This document shows positions 18,812 to 27,194 of a stretch of 36,383 bases of DNA, one piece after another. Every line of letters begins with the position of its first letter. Within the stretch, counting starts at the first letter, position 1. Source of the stretch: Tistrella bauzanensis (GTDB lineage Bacteria; Pseudomonadota; Alphaproteobacteria; Tistrellales; Tistrellaceae); assembly GCF_014636235.1 (NCBI RefSeq), contig NZ_BMDZ01000026.1, positions 32,290 through 68,672 of the forward strand. The letters are read 5' to 3'. The notes below the pieces were generated by a model. That model worked only from the letters and a program-made list of their open reading frames with translations. It was not told the DNA's origin and did not search any database. A program made the translations under genes and the position numbers.

Positions 18812-20545
18812 TCAGCGGCCCGGCGGCAGGGCGCGGCGGACGATCTTGCCGTTCACGCCTCGTGGCAGGCTGTCGACCAGAATCAGGTCGCGCGGCCATT
18901 TATAGCGGGCAAGATGCTTGCCGACCCAGGCATTGACGCCTTCAAGATCCAGCTCGCCCGAGCGGCCCGGCTTCGGCACCACATAGGCGGCGATGATGGT
19001 GAGCGCATCGTCGAGCCTGCGCGGTGCCACAGCCACCTCGGCGATGGCCGGATGCGCGCTGAGCGCCGCCTCCACCTCGATCGGTGAGACGCGATAACCG
19101 AGCACGGTCATCACCTCGTCCGATCGTCCATCATACCAGTAATAGCCGTCGCTGTCGACGCGCGCCAGATCTCCGGTGATGAACCAGTCACCACGCCAGG
19201 CAGCGGCCATGTCATCGGGCCGGTTCCAATAGCCCAGCATCAGCCCGGCCTCGTCGCGGTGCACGGCGATGACACCGATGTCGCCGGGGGCCAGCGGATC
19301 GGTGCCGCCATCCAGTGGCAGGACCGTGATCCGCCGGCCGGGCTGCGGACGGCCGGGACTGCCCAGGCGCAGGGGCGTGTCGGGGCCGCTGGAGATATAG
19401 GTCGATACCTCGCTCATCCCCAGCGCTTCGTAAAGCGGCAGGTCGGCGGCATCGAACCAACGGTGGGTCAGGGCGGGTGGCAGAGCTTCACCCGCCGTCA
19501 GGCCATGGCGCAGGCTGCGCAGCCGGTCGCGGGTCAGCGTGCCGTATTTCAGCATCTGGCGATAGACGGTGGGGACGGCGGCAAAGATCGTCGCCTCGGA
19601 TCGTTCGATCAGCACCGGCCAGATCGAGGGATCACGTGGACCGGCATAAAGAACCGCGGTCGCGCCATGCGCCCAGGGGTCCATCAGCCCCACGCCCAGC
19701 GTATAGGTCCAGTTCAACTGACCGGCATGAAGCACGCGGTCGGCCGGTCCCATGCCGTGCCATCCCGGGCCCATCGGCCGACGACCCCAGACCGCGCGAT
19801 GGGCATGCAGCACGCCCTTGGGCCTGCCGCTGGTGCCGGAGGTATAGATCATCAGCGCCGGATCATGGGCGGGGCCGAGCAACGGATCGGCGCCGTGACG
19901 GCCGCGAATGGCCGCGGCCAGCCAGTCCAGCCCCAGCAGCCGCATGCCGCCCGGATAGGGCTCGGCGATTTCCAGCCCGTCGGCAACGAAAGCCACGGCG
20001 GCGCCGCAATCGCGGGCGATGAACCCGGCTTCGGCGGGGGTGAGCTGGGCCGAGGTCGGCACCGCGATCAACCCGGCGGCCGCGGTTGCGAAATAGACCA
20101 GCGCGAATTCGATCCGGTTGCCCATCCGGATCATCACCCGGGCCCCCGGTGCCAGATCCAGCGCCACCAGCGCTGCGGTCACCCGGCGCACCTGATCGTA
20201 CAGCCGGTCGAAACTGATGCTGTCGCGCACGCCATCCTGGTCCATCAGGATCAGGGCCGGCTTGTCGGGATGCCGCTCGGCATTCCAGGCCAGGCAATAG
20301 GCCGCAAGGTTGAAGCGGTCCGGATCGAACGCCGCCGCGGCCGCCGGCATGGCGGGCGGTGTGTCGATGGCCAGGCTTGGCGCGGGCATGAGTGGATCGC
20401 CGACGGCACCATCGGCAAGGCCGCTGGCATCGGGGCTGACAAGGGCTGGAGCGGGCGCCATGGCGCCCTGTGCGGGAGCATCGCTGATCATGGCGCTGAG
20501 GGTAAGCGCAGACGCGCCGTTTCGGAAGTGCCAAAAAACGGACAT
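18812..20545 (-). CDS. AMP-dependent acyl-CoA synthetase/ligase (ANL superfamily)
   Basis: The product activates a carboxylic acid to an acyl-adenylate and then to a CoA thioester. It has the phosphate loop MIYTSGTSGRPKGVLHAH (about 233-250), a GMSEVST segment in place of the usual GMTE, the A8 hinge block WFITGDLARVDSDGYYWYDGRSDE, and the catalytic C-terminal Lys in PRGVNGKIVRR. It resembles acetyl-/benzoate-CoA ligase-like members, but the acid cannot be read from sequence. The first 70 residues are Ala/Pro-rich and precede the family domain. No start has a good Shine-Dalgarno; the ATG at 20491 (18 codons in) is equally possible. It is followed by the PleD-like gene on the same strand. Confidence 0.85.
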   Translation of the reverse strand: MSVFWHFRNGASALTLSAMISDAPAQGAMAPAPALVSPDASGLADGAVGDPLMPAPSLAIDTPPAMPAAAAAFDPDRFNLAAYCLAWNAERHPDKPALILMDQDGVRDSISFDRLYDQVRRVTAALVALDLAPGARVMIRMGNRIEFALVYFATAAAGLIAVPTSAQLTPAEAGFIARDCGAAVAFVADGLEIAEPYPGGMRLLGLDWLAAAIRGRHGADPLLGPAHDPALMIYTSGTSGRPKGVLHAHRAVWGRRPMGPGWHGMGPADRVLHAGQLNWTYTLGVGLMDPWAHGATAVLYAGPRDPSIWPVLIERSEATIFAAVPTVYRQMLKYGTLTRDRLRSLRHGLTAGEALPPALTHRWFDAADLPLYEALGMSEVSTYISSGPDTPLRLGSPGRPQPGRRITVLPLDGGTDPLAPGDIGVIAVHRDEAGLMLGYWNRPDDMAAAWRGDWFITGDLARVDSDGYYWYDGRSDEVMTVLGYRVSPIEVEAALSAHPAIAEVAVAPRRLDDALTIIAAYVVPKPGRSGELDLEGVNAWVGKHLARYKWPRDLILVDSLPRGVNGKIVRRALPPGR

Positions 20546-20585
20546 GAAACCGTCGCAGCAGCACCGTTCGGTCTGTCACGAACGA

Positions 20586-20619
20586 CTGCGCCGCCCGATG
20601 CGGGCATCGGACGGCGCAG
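20586..20619 (-). terminator. strong hairpin downstream of the chemoreceptor gene
   Basis: Two 16-base arms (20586-20601 and 20604-20619) pair along their length; the single non-match becomes a G-U pair in minus-strand RNA. It starts about 50 bases after the chemoreceptor stop, consistent with a terminator, though the T-rich tail is weak. Confidence 0.6.
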
Positions 20620-20644
20620 CTATGGAATGACAGGGGGTGCCGGA

Positions 20645-20672
20645 CGGATGGGTATGAACGGATGGGTATGAT
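20645..20672. repeat. 14-bp tandem duplication reaching a stop codon
   Basis: Two 14-bp units (20645-20658, 20659-20672) differ at one base and run up to the stop codon of the chemoreceptor gene (20672-20674). Confidence 0.75.
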
Positions 20673-22783
20673 CAGTGGCCCAGGCGTTCTCCGGTCTCGC
20701 GCGCCTCGCGGCGCAGCGAGTCGACCACATTTTCAACCGACCGCCGCAGGGTTGCCGAGCTGCTGACCAGCTGCCCTGTGGCGCCGGCGACCGATGTCGC
20801 TGCCTCGGCGGTCTGTCCGGCACCGCCGGCCACCTCGCCGATCGCCGAGGAAATGGTCTGGGTGCCGACAGCGGCCTGATTGACGTTGTGGGCAATCTCG
20901 CTGATCGCGGCGATCTGCTCTTCCACCGCACTCGCGATGGTGGTGGATGCCTCGCGAACCCGGCCGATGGTCTCGACGATCCTTGCGATTGCCCCCACGG
21001 CCTGCTCGGTGTCGCTCTGGGTGGCGGCGATGCGGTTGGCGATCTCGTCGGTGGCCTTGGCGGTCTGGGTCGCCAGCGTCTTGACCTCGGAGGCCACGAC
21101 CGCGAAGCCCTTGCCGGCATCCCCGGCGCGTGCCGCCTCGATGGTGGCGTTCAGCGCCAGCAGATTGGTCTGGGCGGCGATGTCGTTGATCAGCTTCACC
21201 ACGTCACCGATCTGACGGGCGGAGCCTGCAAGCCGGCGCACGATGCCATCGGTGTCGGCGGCACGCGACGAGGCCTCGGCGATGATGTCGGATGCCGTCG
21301 TCACCTGCCGGCCGATCTCGTGGGCGGATGCAGTCAGTTCTTCGGTCGCGGTCGCGACCGTCTGGACATTGACGTTGGTCTGCTCGCCGGCCGCGGCGAC
21401 AGTGGCGGAATTGGCCGATGTGGTGTCGGCGATGCCGCGCATTTCCGATGCACGCCGCTCCAGCCCCTCGGCCAGCTCGGTCATCTCGTCGGCGATACCG
21501 CTCACCTCGCGCTCAAGCGTGTCGGCAAGGCCCAGCGTGCTTTCGCGCCGTGCCTCTTCGGACCGGCGTTCGGTCGCGGCCTGCGCCAGCCGCAGGTTTT
21601 CGGTCTCGGCCAGCGTGTCGCGGAAGGCGACCAGTGCGCGGTTCAATGCGCCGATCTCGTCGCGACGGTGGGTGTGGGGGATCTCGACAGTCGTGTCACC
21701 GCCGCTCAGCGTCGCGATGACGCCCATCGAGTGCTTCAGCGGCCGCTTGACCAGAAACAGCACGGTCACCGCCAGGGCGGCAACGATCAGCAGCACCAGG
21801 ACCACGCCACCGATGATCATGCTGTTGAGCACTTCGTCGGCGGCGGCGCGCATCGAGGTCTCGGGGATGTTCACCAGAAGGCTCCATGGCTTGTCATAGC
21901 CCTGGATATGGACCGGAAGCACCATCCGATAAACCTGAGAGTTCAGGCTGGGAGACCACGACACGCTTTCCATGGTCAGGCCGTCGCGGACGACGCGCTC
22001 GATCTCGGTGGTGTCGTCGGAGGTCAGCTTCTGCATCGGCTGGCCACGCAGTTCGGCCTTCGGATGATTGATCACGCGGAGGTCATTGGTGAACAGCAGC
22101 ACATTGCCGGTGCCAAACGGTTTGGTCTCATTCAGCCGCTTGTTCCAGGCATCCAGCTCGATATCGACACCGGCGACACCGACGACGGCGCCACCCGCCT
22201 TGATCGGAACCGACGCCGACAGCAACATCACGTCCCGTCCGGCCACATCATAGATCGTGGGCGGGGTCATGAAGGTCTTGCCGGTGGTCAGCGGTGTTTG
22301 ATAGTAGGCGGAATTCGGGCCGGTATAATCGCCGATGGTCTCGACCAGCGTCTGGCCGCTCACCCGGTTTATATAGGTCAGGTATCGGCCGGTGTCGTCG
22401 GATGTCCTGGTGTTGCGGAAGGCGGCATCATTGCCGTCCAGGGCATTCGGCTCGAACCCCGCCCAGACGCCGAGAAGGTCTTTCGCGTGGACGAAATTGG
22501 CCTCGATGACGCGATCATAGACGGTCCGATCGATGACGCCACCGGCCTTCATCGCAGAAAAGCTGTTGGCGACGCCGTCGGCGACCGCCAGGTCTGTCGA
22601 CATCTGGGTCGAAATTTCGGCCGCGAGCTGTCGGGACAGTGCGCGGCCGCTCTCCAGCGAGGTTGCAAGCACCCGGTCTTCAGCCATGCGGGCGACTGCC
22701 GTGATGCCAACCGCCAGCAGTACAGCCAGTGCACCACCGCCGACAAGAATGATCTTTGAAGAAAGGCCGAGCGCTACACGCAT
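20672..22783 (-). CDS. methyl-accepting chemotaxis protein with periplasmic dCache-type domain
   Basis: This 703-residue receptor has TM1 (about 8-31) and a large periplasmic domain (about 35-315) typical of dCache_1, with YLTYINRVSGQTLVETIGDY, YYQTPLTTGKTFMTPP and VGVAGVDIELDAW. TM2 (about 323-347) leads into a HAMP domain with RRDEIGALNRALVAF, then a cytoplasmic signalling coiled coil. The CheA/CheW-binding tip is present as DIAAQTNLLALNATIEAARAG, followed by FAVVASEVKTLA. dCache domains often bind amino acids or other small organic ligands; the ligand here is unknown. There is no C-terminal CheR-binding pentapeptide. No other chemotaxis gene is nearby. The upstream Shine-Dalgarno is weak. 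Confidence 0.92.
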   Translation of the reverse strand: MRVALGLSSKIILVGGGALAVLLAVGITAVARMAEDRVLATSLESGRALSRQLAAEISTQMSTDLAVADGVANSFSAMKAGGVIDRTVYDRVIEANFVHAKDLLGVWAGFEPNALDGNDAAFRNTRTSDDTGRYLTYINRVSGQTLVETIGDYTGPNSAYYQTPLTTGKTFMTPPTIYDVAGRDVMLLSASVPIKAGGAVVGVAGVDIELDAWNKRLNETKPFGTGNVLLFTNDLRVINHPKAELRGQPMQKLTSDDTTEIERVVRDGLTMESVSWSPSLNSQVYRMVLPVHIQGYDKPWSLLVNIPETSMRAAADEVLNSMIIGGVVLVLLIVAALAVTVLFLVKRPLKHSMGVIATLSGGDTTVEIPHTHRRDEIGALNRALVAFRDTLAETENLRLAQAATERRSEEARRESTLGLADTLEREVSGIADEMTELAEGLERRASEMRGIADTTSANSATVAAAGEQTNVNVQTVATATEELTASAHEIGRQVTTASDIIAEASSRAADTDGIVRRLAGSARQIGDVVKLINDIAAQTNLLALNATIEAARAGDAGKGFAVVASEVKTLATQTAKATDEIANRIAATQSDTEQAVGAIARIVETIGRVREASTTIASAVEEQIAAISEIAHNVNQAAVGTQTISSAIGEVAGGAGQTAEAATSVAGATGQLVSSSATLRRSVENVVDSLRREARETGERLGH

Positions 22784-23113
22784 GTTCTTGCACCATTTCT
22801 CAGAGGGAACGCGATTGAATTGCCCAAACGCTTCAGATCAGCAGTGATGCATAGAAATCAGGCTGCCGGCCTGTCCGCGTGTTCCGACACATTAGCGCAA
22901 ATGTGTTAACCAAGTGCTTAAGCAGAAAAAAGACATCATTTGATCAGTATTACCTGATGGTAAATTTATACATTTTCAGTTGATGGGACGATGGGTTGCA
23001 TAAAGTATTCGATGTTCGCTCGGCTGGGTGTGAGGCCGGGATGATCTTGCGAAATTGCGCATCAGGCCGGTCTGCGGGTATGACTGTCGCCACAGCGAGC
23101 GAAGGACGCAGCA
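22784..23113. other. AT-rich divergent intergenic region with a 20-bp dyad
   Basis: This 330-base stretch between the chemoreceptor and RNA methyltransferase genes contains the most AT-rich DNA in the window (about 22905-22985). A near-perfect dyad at 22887-22906 has arms ACACATT/AATGTGT and centre AGCGCA. It may be an operator for the chemoreceptor gene, which starts about 105 bases away. I could not assign a definite promoter. No gene is visible. Confidence 0.55.
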
Positions 23114-23710
23114 ATGATGCAGATAGAGGATCCCGATGCCGGTGGCTGTTTCGCGGTGGGGCTGGACCGGTCGAGCAAGCCGTTCAATGCCGGCACCCTG
23201 AACCGGCTGGTCGCGGCCCATGGTGGCGCTTATACCTTCACCGCCGGCGCCGACTGGCAGACGAGCCAGCATTGGCGGCACTGGGACGATGCCGTGGCGG
23301 CAGAGGCCGCCGCGCCGCGCCCGACCGTGCCGCATCTGGCGTTCGACAGCCCGGCCGCGGCGCGGTTCCCTGAGGGCTTCACGCTGGTCGCCGTCGAGCT
23401 GACGGATGACGCGGTCGATCTGCCGGCCTTTCGTCATCCGCCGCGCGCGGTCTATGTTCTGGGGCCGGAGCGGGGCATGCTGGCGCCGGAATTCCTCGAT
23501 CGGGCCACGCATGTGGTCAAGATCCCGATGCGGTTCTCGCTGAATGTCGCGATGGCGGCGAGCCTGGTGCTGTTCGACCGGCTGCGCTCGCGGGAGCGTG
23601 CCGGCGCGGTTCAGCGGCTCAACCGCCGCCGGGCCGAAGCGGCTGTGCGGGCGTTCCTGGATCAGAACCGGGCGCTGCTGGCAGCCCCGCCGCCGCCTTA
23701 TGCGGATTGA
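23114..23710 (+). CDS. TrmH/SpoU-family RNA 2'-O-methyltransferase
   Basis: The 198-residue protein fits the SPOUT (alpha/beta knot) methyltransferases that modify tRNA or rRNA ribose using S-adenosylmethionine. Visible family motifs are FNAGTLNRLVAAHGGAY (about 24-40, motif 1, in place of the usual N-x-G-A-x-x-R), YVLGPERGML (114-123, motif 2), and KIPMRFSLNVAMAASLVLFDR (136-156, motif 3, the cofactor knot). The classical motif-1 asparagine/arginine spacing is kept. There is no extra substrate-binding N-terminal domain, as in TrmL-like members; the target RNA is unknown. GAAGGA lies 7 bases before the ATG at 23114. Its last 92 bases overlap the end of the hydroxylase gene on the opposite strand. 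Confidence 0.85.
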   Translation: MMQIEDPDAGGCFAVGLDRSSKPFNAGTLNRLVAAHGGAYTFTAGADWQTSQHWRHWDDAVAAEAAAPRPTVPHLAFDSPAAARFPEGFTLVAVELTDDAVDLPAFRHPPRAVYVLGPERGMLAPEFLDRATHVVKIPMRFSLNVAMAASLVLFDRLRSRERAGAVQRLNRRRAEAAVRAFLDQNRALLAAPPPPYAD

Positions 23711-24641
23711 CCGTGGATGCACCGGCGGGGGGCGCCATGAACGGGCGCAGCAGCAGGGCGGCCGGCCCGGCCCGGCCGTCCCGTGCGGCTGCGGTGTCAT
23801 CCAGCCCGATCACCATCGCATCATGGCCGGCGGCCGGCACGGGGCGGGCGGTGCCGAACAGACGGTCCCACAGTGTGAAGAAGAAGGCGTAATTGCTGTC
23901 GGTTTCGCGCCGCACGGCTGAATGATGCACCCGGTGCCAATCCGGCGTGGCGATCAGCCGTGCCAGGCGACGGTCGACGGTCGCGCCCAGGTTCAGATCG
24001 GCATGGTTGAACAGCGATGCCGCGTTCAACGCCACCTCGAATGCCAGAACCGCGATGGCCGGCACGCCCAGCAGCCAGATCACCGCGATCTTCCACGCCA
24101 TCGACAGCAGAATCTCCACCGGGTGGAATCTGAGGCCGCTGGTGACGTCGAGCGCCATATCCAGATGATGGATGCGATGCAGTCGCCACAGAACCGGCAC
24201 GCGGTGCATGACCAGATGCTGGGCCCAGACCGCCAGATCCAGCAGAACGAAGCCTGCGGGCACCGTCGCCCAGGCGGGCAGGCCGATCGCCGCGAACAAT
24301 CCGGCGCCCGATGCCTCGGCCACCAGTGCCGCACCCACTGCCGCTGCCGGAAACACCAGCCGCAGCACCAGTGTGTCGGCCAGCGCCAGCCCCAGATTGG
24401 CGACCCAGCGGCGGCGGCGTTCCAGCTTGCGGGTGCGGCCCCGCCGCGGCCATCGGCGTTCCGCCAGCGCGAAGCCTGCGAGCAGCACGGCAAAAACGCT
24501 GCCGCGGATCAGGGCTTCGGCGGCAATGATGTCGAATGACGGCGGCATCATGAGGGGCGGGAACCAGCTTGGCAGGGACACGAGGTCGATGGCGGGCACA
24601 TGTGTGGCCCCGACTATGGCCCGACCCTGCGGCTGCGTCAC
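23619..24641 (-). CDS. sterol desaturase/fatty acid hydroxylase-family membrane protein
   Basis: This is a di-iron integral-membrane oxygenase, with hydrophobic segments at about 43-60, 82-112, 122-140 and 172-200. Its histidine clusters are HLVMH and HRIHH (about 143-157), a central HADLN, and WHRVHH (about 236-242), the fatty acid hydroxylase/sterol desaturase pattern. The usual reaction is oxygen-dependent hydroxylation or desaturation of a lipid. The last 50 residues are Pro/Ala/Gly-rich and antisense to the methyltransferase gene. The start is a GTG at 24641 that overlaps the glycosyltransferase stop by four bases (GTGA), indicating translational coupling; an ATG at 24551 is the alternative. 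It is the third gene of the plcP-agt-like operon, so a glycolipid or related lipid may be its substrate (inference). Confidence 0.85.
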   Translation of the reverse strand: MTQPQGRAIVGATHVPAIDLVSLPSWFPPLMMPPSFDIIAAEALIRGSVFAVLLAGFALAERRWPRRGRTRKLERRRRWVANLGLALADTLVLRLVFPAAAVGAALVAEASGAGLFAAIGLPAWATVPAGFVLLDLAVWAQHLVMHRVPVLWRLHRIHHLDMALDVTSGLRFHPVEILLSMAWKIAVIWLLGVPAIAVLAFEVALNAASLFNHADLNLGATVDRRLARLIATPDWHRVHHSAVRRETDSNYAFFFTLWDRLFGTARPVPAAGHDAMVIGLDDTAAARDGRAGPAALLLRPFMAPPAGASTVNPHKAAAGLPAAPGSDPGTPAQPLRPGGG

Positions 24642-25810
24642 CTGACGATCGCGTGAACGGCGGTGGCGTCCGGCCGGCCGATCATCGGAAACGGCGCCAG
24701 AAGGTCGCGGAAGCGGGCGGCGCAGGCATCCCAGGTGAACCGCTCGGCATGGGCGCGCGCGGCCTGGCGGCCGGCGCCGCTGCCGGACAGGGCCAGCGCG
24801 CGGGCGATGGCCTGTCCCAGATCGTCGTCCAGCGCCCCGGTACCGGCTGCCACATCGACCACATCGACCGGGCCGGTGACGGGAAAGGCCGCGACCGGCA
24901 CCCCGCTCGCCATCGCCTCCAGCATCACCAGACCGAAGGTGTCGGTGCGGCTGGGGAAGACGAAGACATCGGCCTGCGCATAGGCCCAGGCGAGGGCGGC
25001 GCCCCTGCGCAGCCCCGGGAACACCGCCGCCGGGTAGCGGCGCATCAGATCGGCCCGCGCCGGGCCGTCGCCGATCACGATCCGCGTGCCGGGCAGGCCG
25101 GGTGCCTGCAGGAATGCCTCAAGGTTCTTTTCGACCGCAACCCGTCCGACATACAGCAGCCAGGGGCGTGGCAACGTGCGCAGGGCTGCCAGCGCCTCAT
25201 CCCCTGCCGGGCTCTGTGTGTCACGCAGGGCCGGTGAGAAGCCGTCGAGATCGACCCCGCGACACCACAGCGCCACCCGCGTAAAGCCCCGCGTCGCCAG
25301 CTCGTCGGCCAGAGAGGGGGTCGCGACCATGGTCCGGGCGCCGGCATTGTGGAAGCGTCGCATCATGGCATAGGACAGGCCGACCGGCAGTCCGGTGCGG
25401 GCGGTGACATATTCCGGGAAGCGGGTATGAAAGGCGGTGCTGAACGGCACGCGGTTACGGATCGCCCAGCGGCGGGCGGCCCAGCCCAGCGGGCCTTCGG
25501 TCGCGATGTGCAGGGCATCGGGGCGATGCGCCAGGATCCGGCGGCCGACCATGGCAGGTGTCGCCAACGCCAGCCGGATTTCGGGATAGGTCGGGCAGGG
25601 CAGGGTGCGGAACGCCGCCGGTGCGATAACCTGGACGTTGCAGCCCCGCTCGGTCAGCAGGTCGACCATCCGGCCCAGGGTGCGCACCACGCCGTTGACC
25701 TGCGGTGCCCAGGCGTCGGTGACCAGCACCAGATGGCGGGGCGCGCCGATGCCGCTGGCGATAGGGCGGGCCTGTGGCAGATCGGGAAGCGCCGCCGAAG
25801 GCCCGGTCAT
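24638..25810 (-). CDS. GT4 glycosyltransferase, Agt-like (diacylglycerol glycosyltransferase candidate)
   Basis: This 390-residue GT-B enzyme opens with LVLVTDAWAPQVNGVVRTLGRM, the acceptor-side G-V-V loop of family 4. It has VGRVAVEKNLEAFL and the nucleotide-sugar site FPSRTDTFGLVMLEAMASGVPVAAF, where the usual first Glu of E-x7-E is Asp. Closest relatives by pattern are GDP-mannose or UDP-sugar dependent enzymes. Its partner is decisive: in rhizobia and marine alphaproteobacteria a PlcP phospholipase C is paired with Agt, which puts glucose or glucuronate on the diacylglycerol released. That function is inferred from context. The ATG at 25810 has AGGAG 8 bases upstream and overlaps the plcP-like stop by four bases. 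Confidence 0.85.
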   Translation of the reverse strand: MTGPSAALPDLPQARPIASGIGAPRHLVLVTDAWAPQVNGVVRTLGRMVDLLTERGCNVQVIAPAAFRTLPCPTYPEIRLALATPAMVGRRILAHRPDALHIATEGPLGWAARRWAIRNRVPFSTAFHTRFPEYVTARTGLPVGLSYAMMRRFHNAGARTMVATPSLADELATRGFTRVALWCRGVDLDGFSPALRDTQSPAGDEALAALRTLPRPWLLYVGRVAVEKNLEAFLQAPGLPGTRIVIGDGPARADLMRRYPAAVFPGLRRGAALAWAYAQADVFVFPSRTDTFGLVMLEAMASGVPVAAFPVTGPVDVVDVAAGTGALDDDLGQAIARALALSGSGAGRQAARAHAERFTWDACAARFRDLLAPFPMIGRPDATAVHAIVR

Positions 25811-26871
25811 GCCACGGGCTCCTGATTGGCGGCGGGCTCGCGACGCCGGCCTGCTGCAGGCTCCGGCAGACGTGCCGGGGGCTCGGGCAGAAGTGCTGGG
25901 GGCAGCGTATGGTTGCGGCGGGTGCGGGCGCGGGCCAGGGCCACCAGTTCGCGGCGGCGGGTACGTGCGCCCCAATCCAGAATCTGCAGACGGCCGCAGT
26001 CGCTTTCGACGATCGCGGTGCAGCTTTCCACCCAGTCGCCGTCATTCGCATAGACCATGCCCTCGGTCTCGCGGATGTCGGCGTGATGGATGTGGCCGCA
26101 GACCACGCCATCATAGCCGCGTCGGCGGGCTTCATCGGTGACCGCCTGTTCGAAGCGGTTGATGAAGTCGCAGGCTTCCTTGACGCGGCTCTTGAGATAG
26201 GCCGACAGCGACCAGTAGGGCAGATGAAGCTGGCGTCGGGCCACGTTCAGCCAGCGGTTCACGCGCAGGGCCAGGTTGTAGGCGACATCGCCCAGAAGTG
26301 CCAGACCGCGCGCATAGCGCACGACCATGTCGAAGGCGTCGCCATGCACGATCAGGAACTTGCGGCCGTCGGCCAGGCGGTGTTCGGTTTCACGCACCAG
26401 GGTGATATTGCCGAACTGCATGCCGGCATAGGCCATGAGGCATTCGTCGTGATTGCCGATCACCCAGGTGACACGGGTGCCGGTCTCGGCTTTGGCCAGG
26501 ATCGCCTGAACCACGGCATTGTGCGGGCCGTCCCAGAACCACGACCGTTTCAACCGCCAGCCATCGACGATGTCGCCGACCAGGAACAGATGATCGCAGT
26601 CGACCGTCGCCAGAAAGTCGAGCAGAAGGTCGGTCCGGCAGAATCGGGTGCCGAGATGGGTATCGGAGATGAAGACGGTGCGATAGCGGCGGCGTCCGCC
26701 ACCATCACCACCTGATCCGCCACCACCTGATCCGCCATTGCCGCCTGGATTGTCGCCGCCGGGGCCTTGCGGGCGTTCGCGGGCGCGGGGCGGCTGCTGG
26801 TGGGGGGGCTGGCCGGCGGAGTGTCCGTCGGGACGAAATGCCAGGGGAGGCAGGGCTCGTGCGACCGTCAT
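25807..26871 (-). CDS. PlcP-like metallophosphoesterase (phospholipase C candidate)
   Basis: The 354-residue protein is a calcineurin-type metallophosphoesterase: SDTHLGTRF, GDIVDGWRLKRSWFW, GNHDECL, HGDAFDMVVR and GHIHHADI supply the dinuclear metal site. Such sequences are often labelled UDP-2,3-diacylglucosamine hydrolase, but the VGDIVDGWRLKR, YWSLSAYLKSRVK and NDGDWVESCTA blocks match PlcP. PlcP cleaves phosphatidylcholine and other phospholipids to diacylglycerol during phosphate limitation in Sinorhizobium. Adjacency to an Agt-like gene supports this reading. The ATG at 26871 has GGAGG 9 bases upstream; a GTG three codons earlier lies against the Shine-Dalgarno. The N-terminal 60 residues form a Pro/Gly-rich linker, partly built from a 15-bp duplication, and the C-terminus is Arg/Pro-rich. 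I see no PhoB box upstream. Confidence 0.85.
   Translation of the reverse strand: MTVARALPPLAFRPDGHSAGQPPHQQPPRARERPQGPGGDNPGGNGGSGGGGSGGDGGGRRRYRTVFISDTHLGTRFCRTDLLLDFLATVDCDHLFLVGDIVDGWRLKRSWFWDGPHNAVVQAILAKAETGTRVTWVIGNHDECLMAYAGMQFGNITLVRETEHRLADGRKFLIVHGDAFDMVVRYARGLALLGDVAYNLALRVNRWLNVARRQLHLPYWSLSAYLKSRVKEACDFINRFEQAVTDEARRRGYDGVVCGHIHHADIRETEGMVYANDGDWVESCTAIVESDCGRLQILDWGARTRRRELVALARARTRRNHTLPPALLPEPPARLPEPAAGRRREPAANQEPVA
26706..26735. repeat. 15-bp perfect tandem duplication in a Gly-rich linker
   Basis: CACCACCTGATCCGC occurs twice head to tail within the PlcP-like gene (26706-26720, 26721-26735) and encodes part of its glycine/serine linker. Confidence 0.88.
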
Positions 26872-27007
26872 CGGGAACACCCTCCGGGCAACAGGCGCCG
26901 GGGGTGGCGGGACACCATCCCGTGACGCGCATCACTGTCTCGGAAACGAGTTCTAGGCCGCGATCCGCTCCGCTTTTATGGCGTGGGGGTTAAGATCCGG
27001 TGACGCT

Positions 27008-27070
27008 GGCACAATTTCGGGCCAAGGGGCCACCCTGCCCGGCCAGGGGGGCACAATGCCCGATCAGGGG
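27008..27070. repeat. degenerate ~21-bp repeats upstream of the plcP-like gene
   Basis: Three loosely similar units lie end to end. The first and third share a GGCACAAT start, and all end with a CCA/TCA-GGGG motif. They fall between the cold-shock terminator and the plcP-like gene. Confidence 0.5.
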
Positions 27071-27090
27071 CCCGGACATCGGCGGCGGCG

Positions 27091-27126
27091 TATAAAAAAA
27101 GGCGACAGCCGGAGCTGTCGCCTTTT
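27091..27126 (-). terminator. intrinsic terminator of the first cold-shock gene
   Basis: On the minus strand a 13-base stem (27114-27126 with 27097-27109) and a 4-base loop are followed by a long T-run (complement of TATAAAAAAA at 27091-27100). The plus-strand side ends in CTTTT, so it may also stop transcription from the other side. It lies about 70 bases after the csp stop. Confidence 0.9.
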
Positions 27127-27194
27127 CGAAAGCATCTGTGGTCCTCAGGCCCGACCGTCCGGTTGCCCGTCCGCTCAGCCCATGGCCCTGCCGA

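Noticed and set aside
20675-22759. 694-codon plus-strand open frame opposite the chemoreceptor gene
   Set aside because: Mirror of the chemoreceptor codons; composition is typical of an antisense shadow.
25807-26871. Calling the metallophosphoesterase LpxH (UDP-2,3-diacylglucosamine hydrolase)
   Set aside because: It is longer than LpxH, has PlcP-like blocks, and sits next to an Agt-like glycosyltransferase rather than lipid A genes.
26872-27000. PhoB box upstream of the plcP-like gene
   Set aside because: No CTGTCA-type direct repeat at 11-base spacing is visible; GTGACGCGCATCAC near 26931 is an inverted repeat, not a Pho box.
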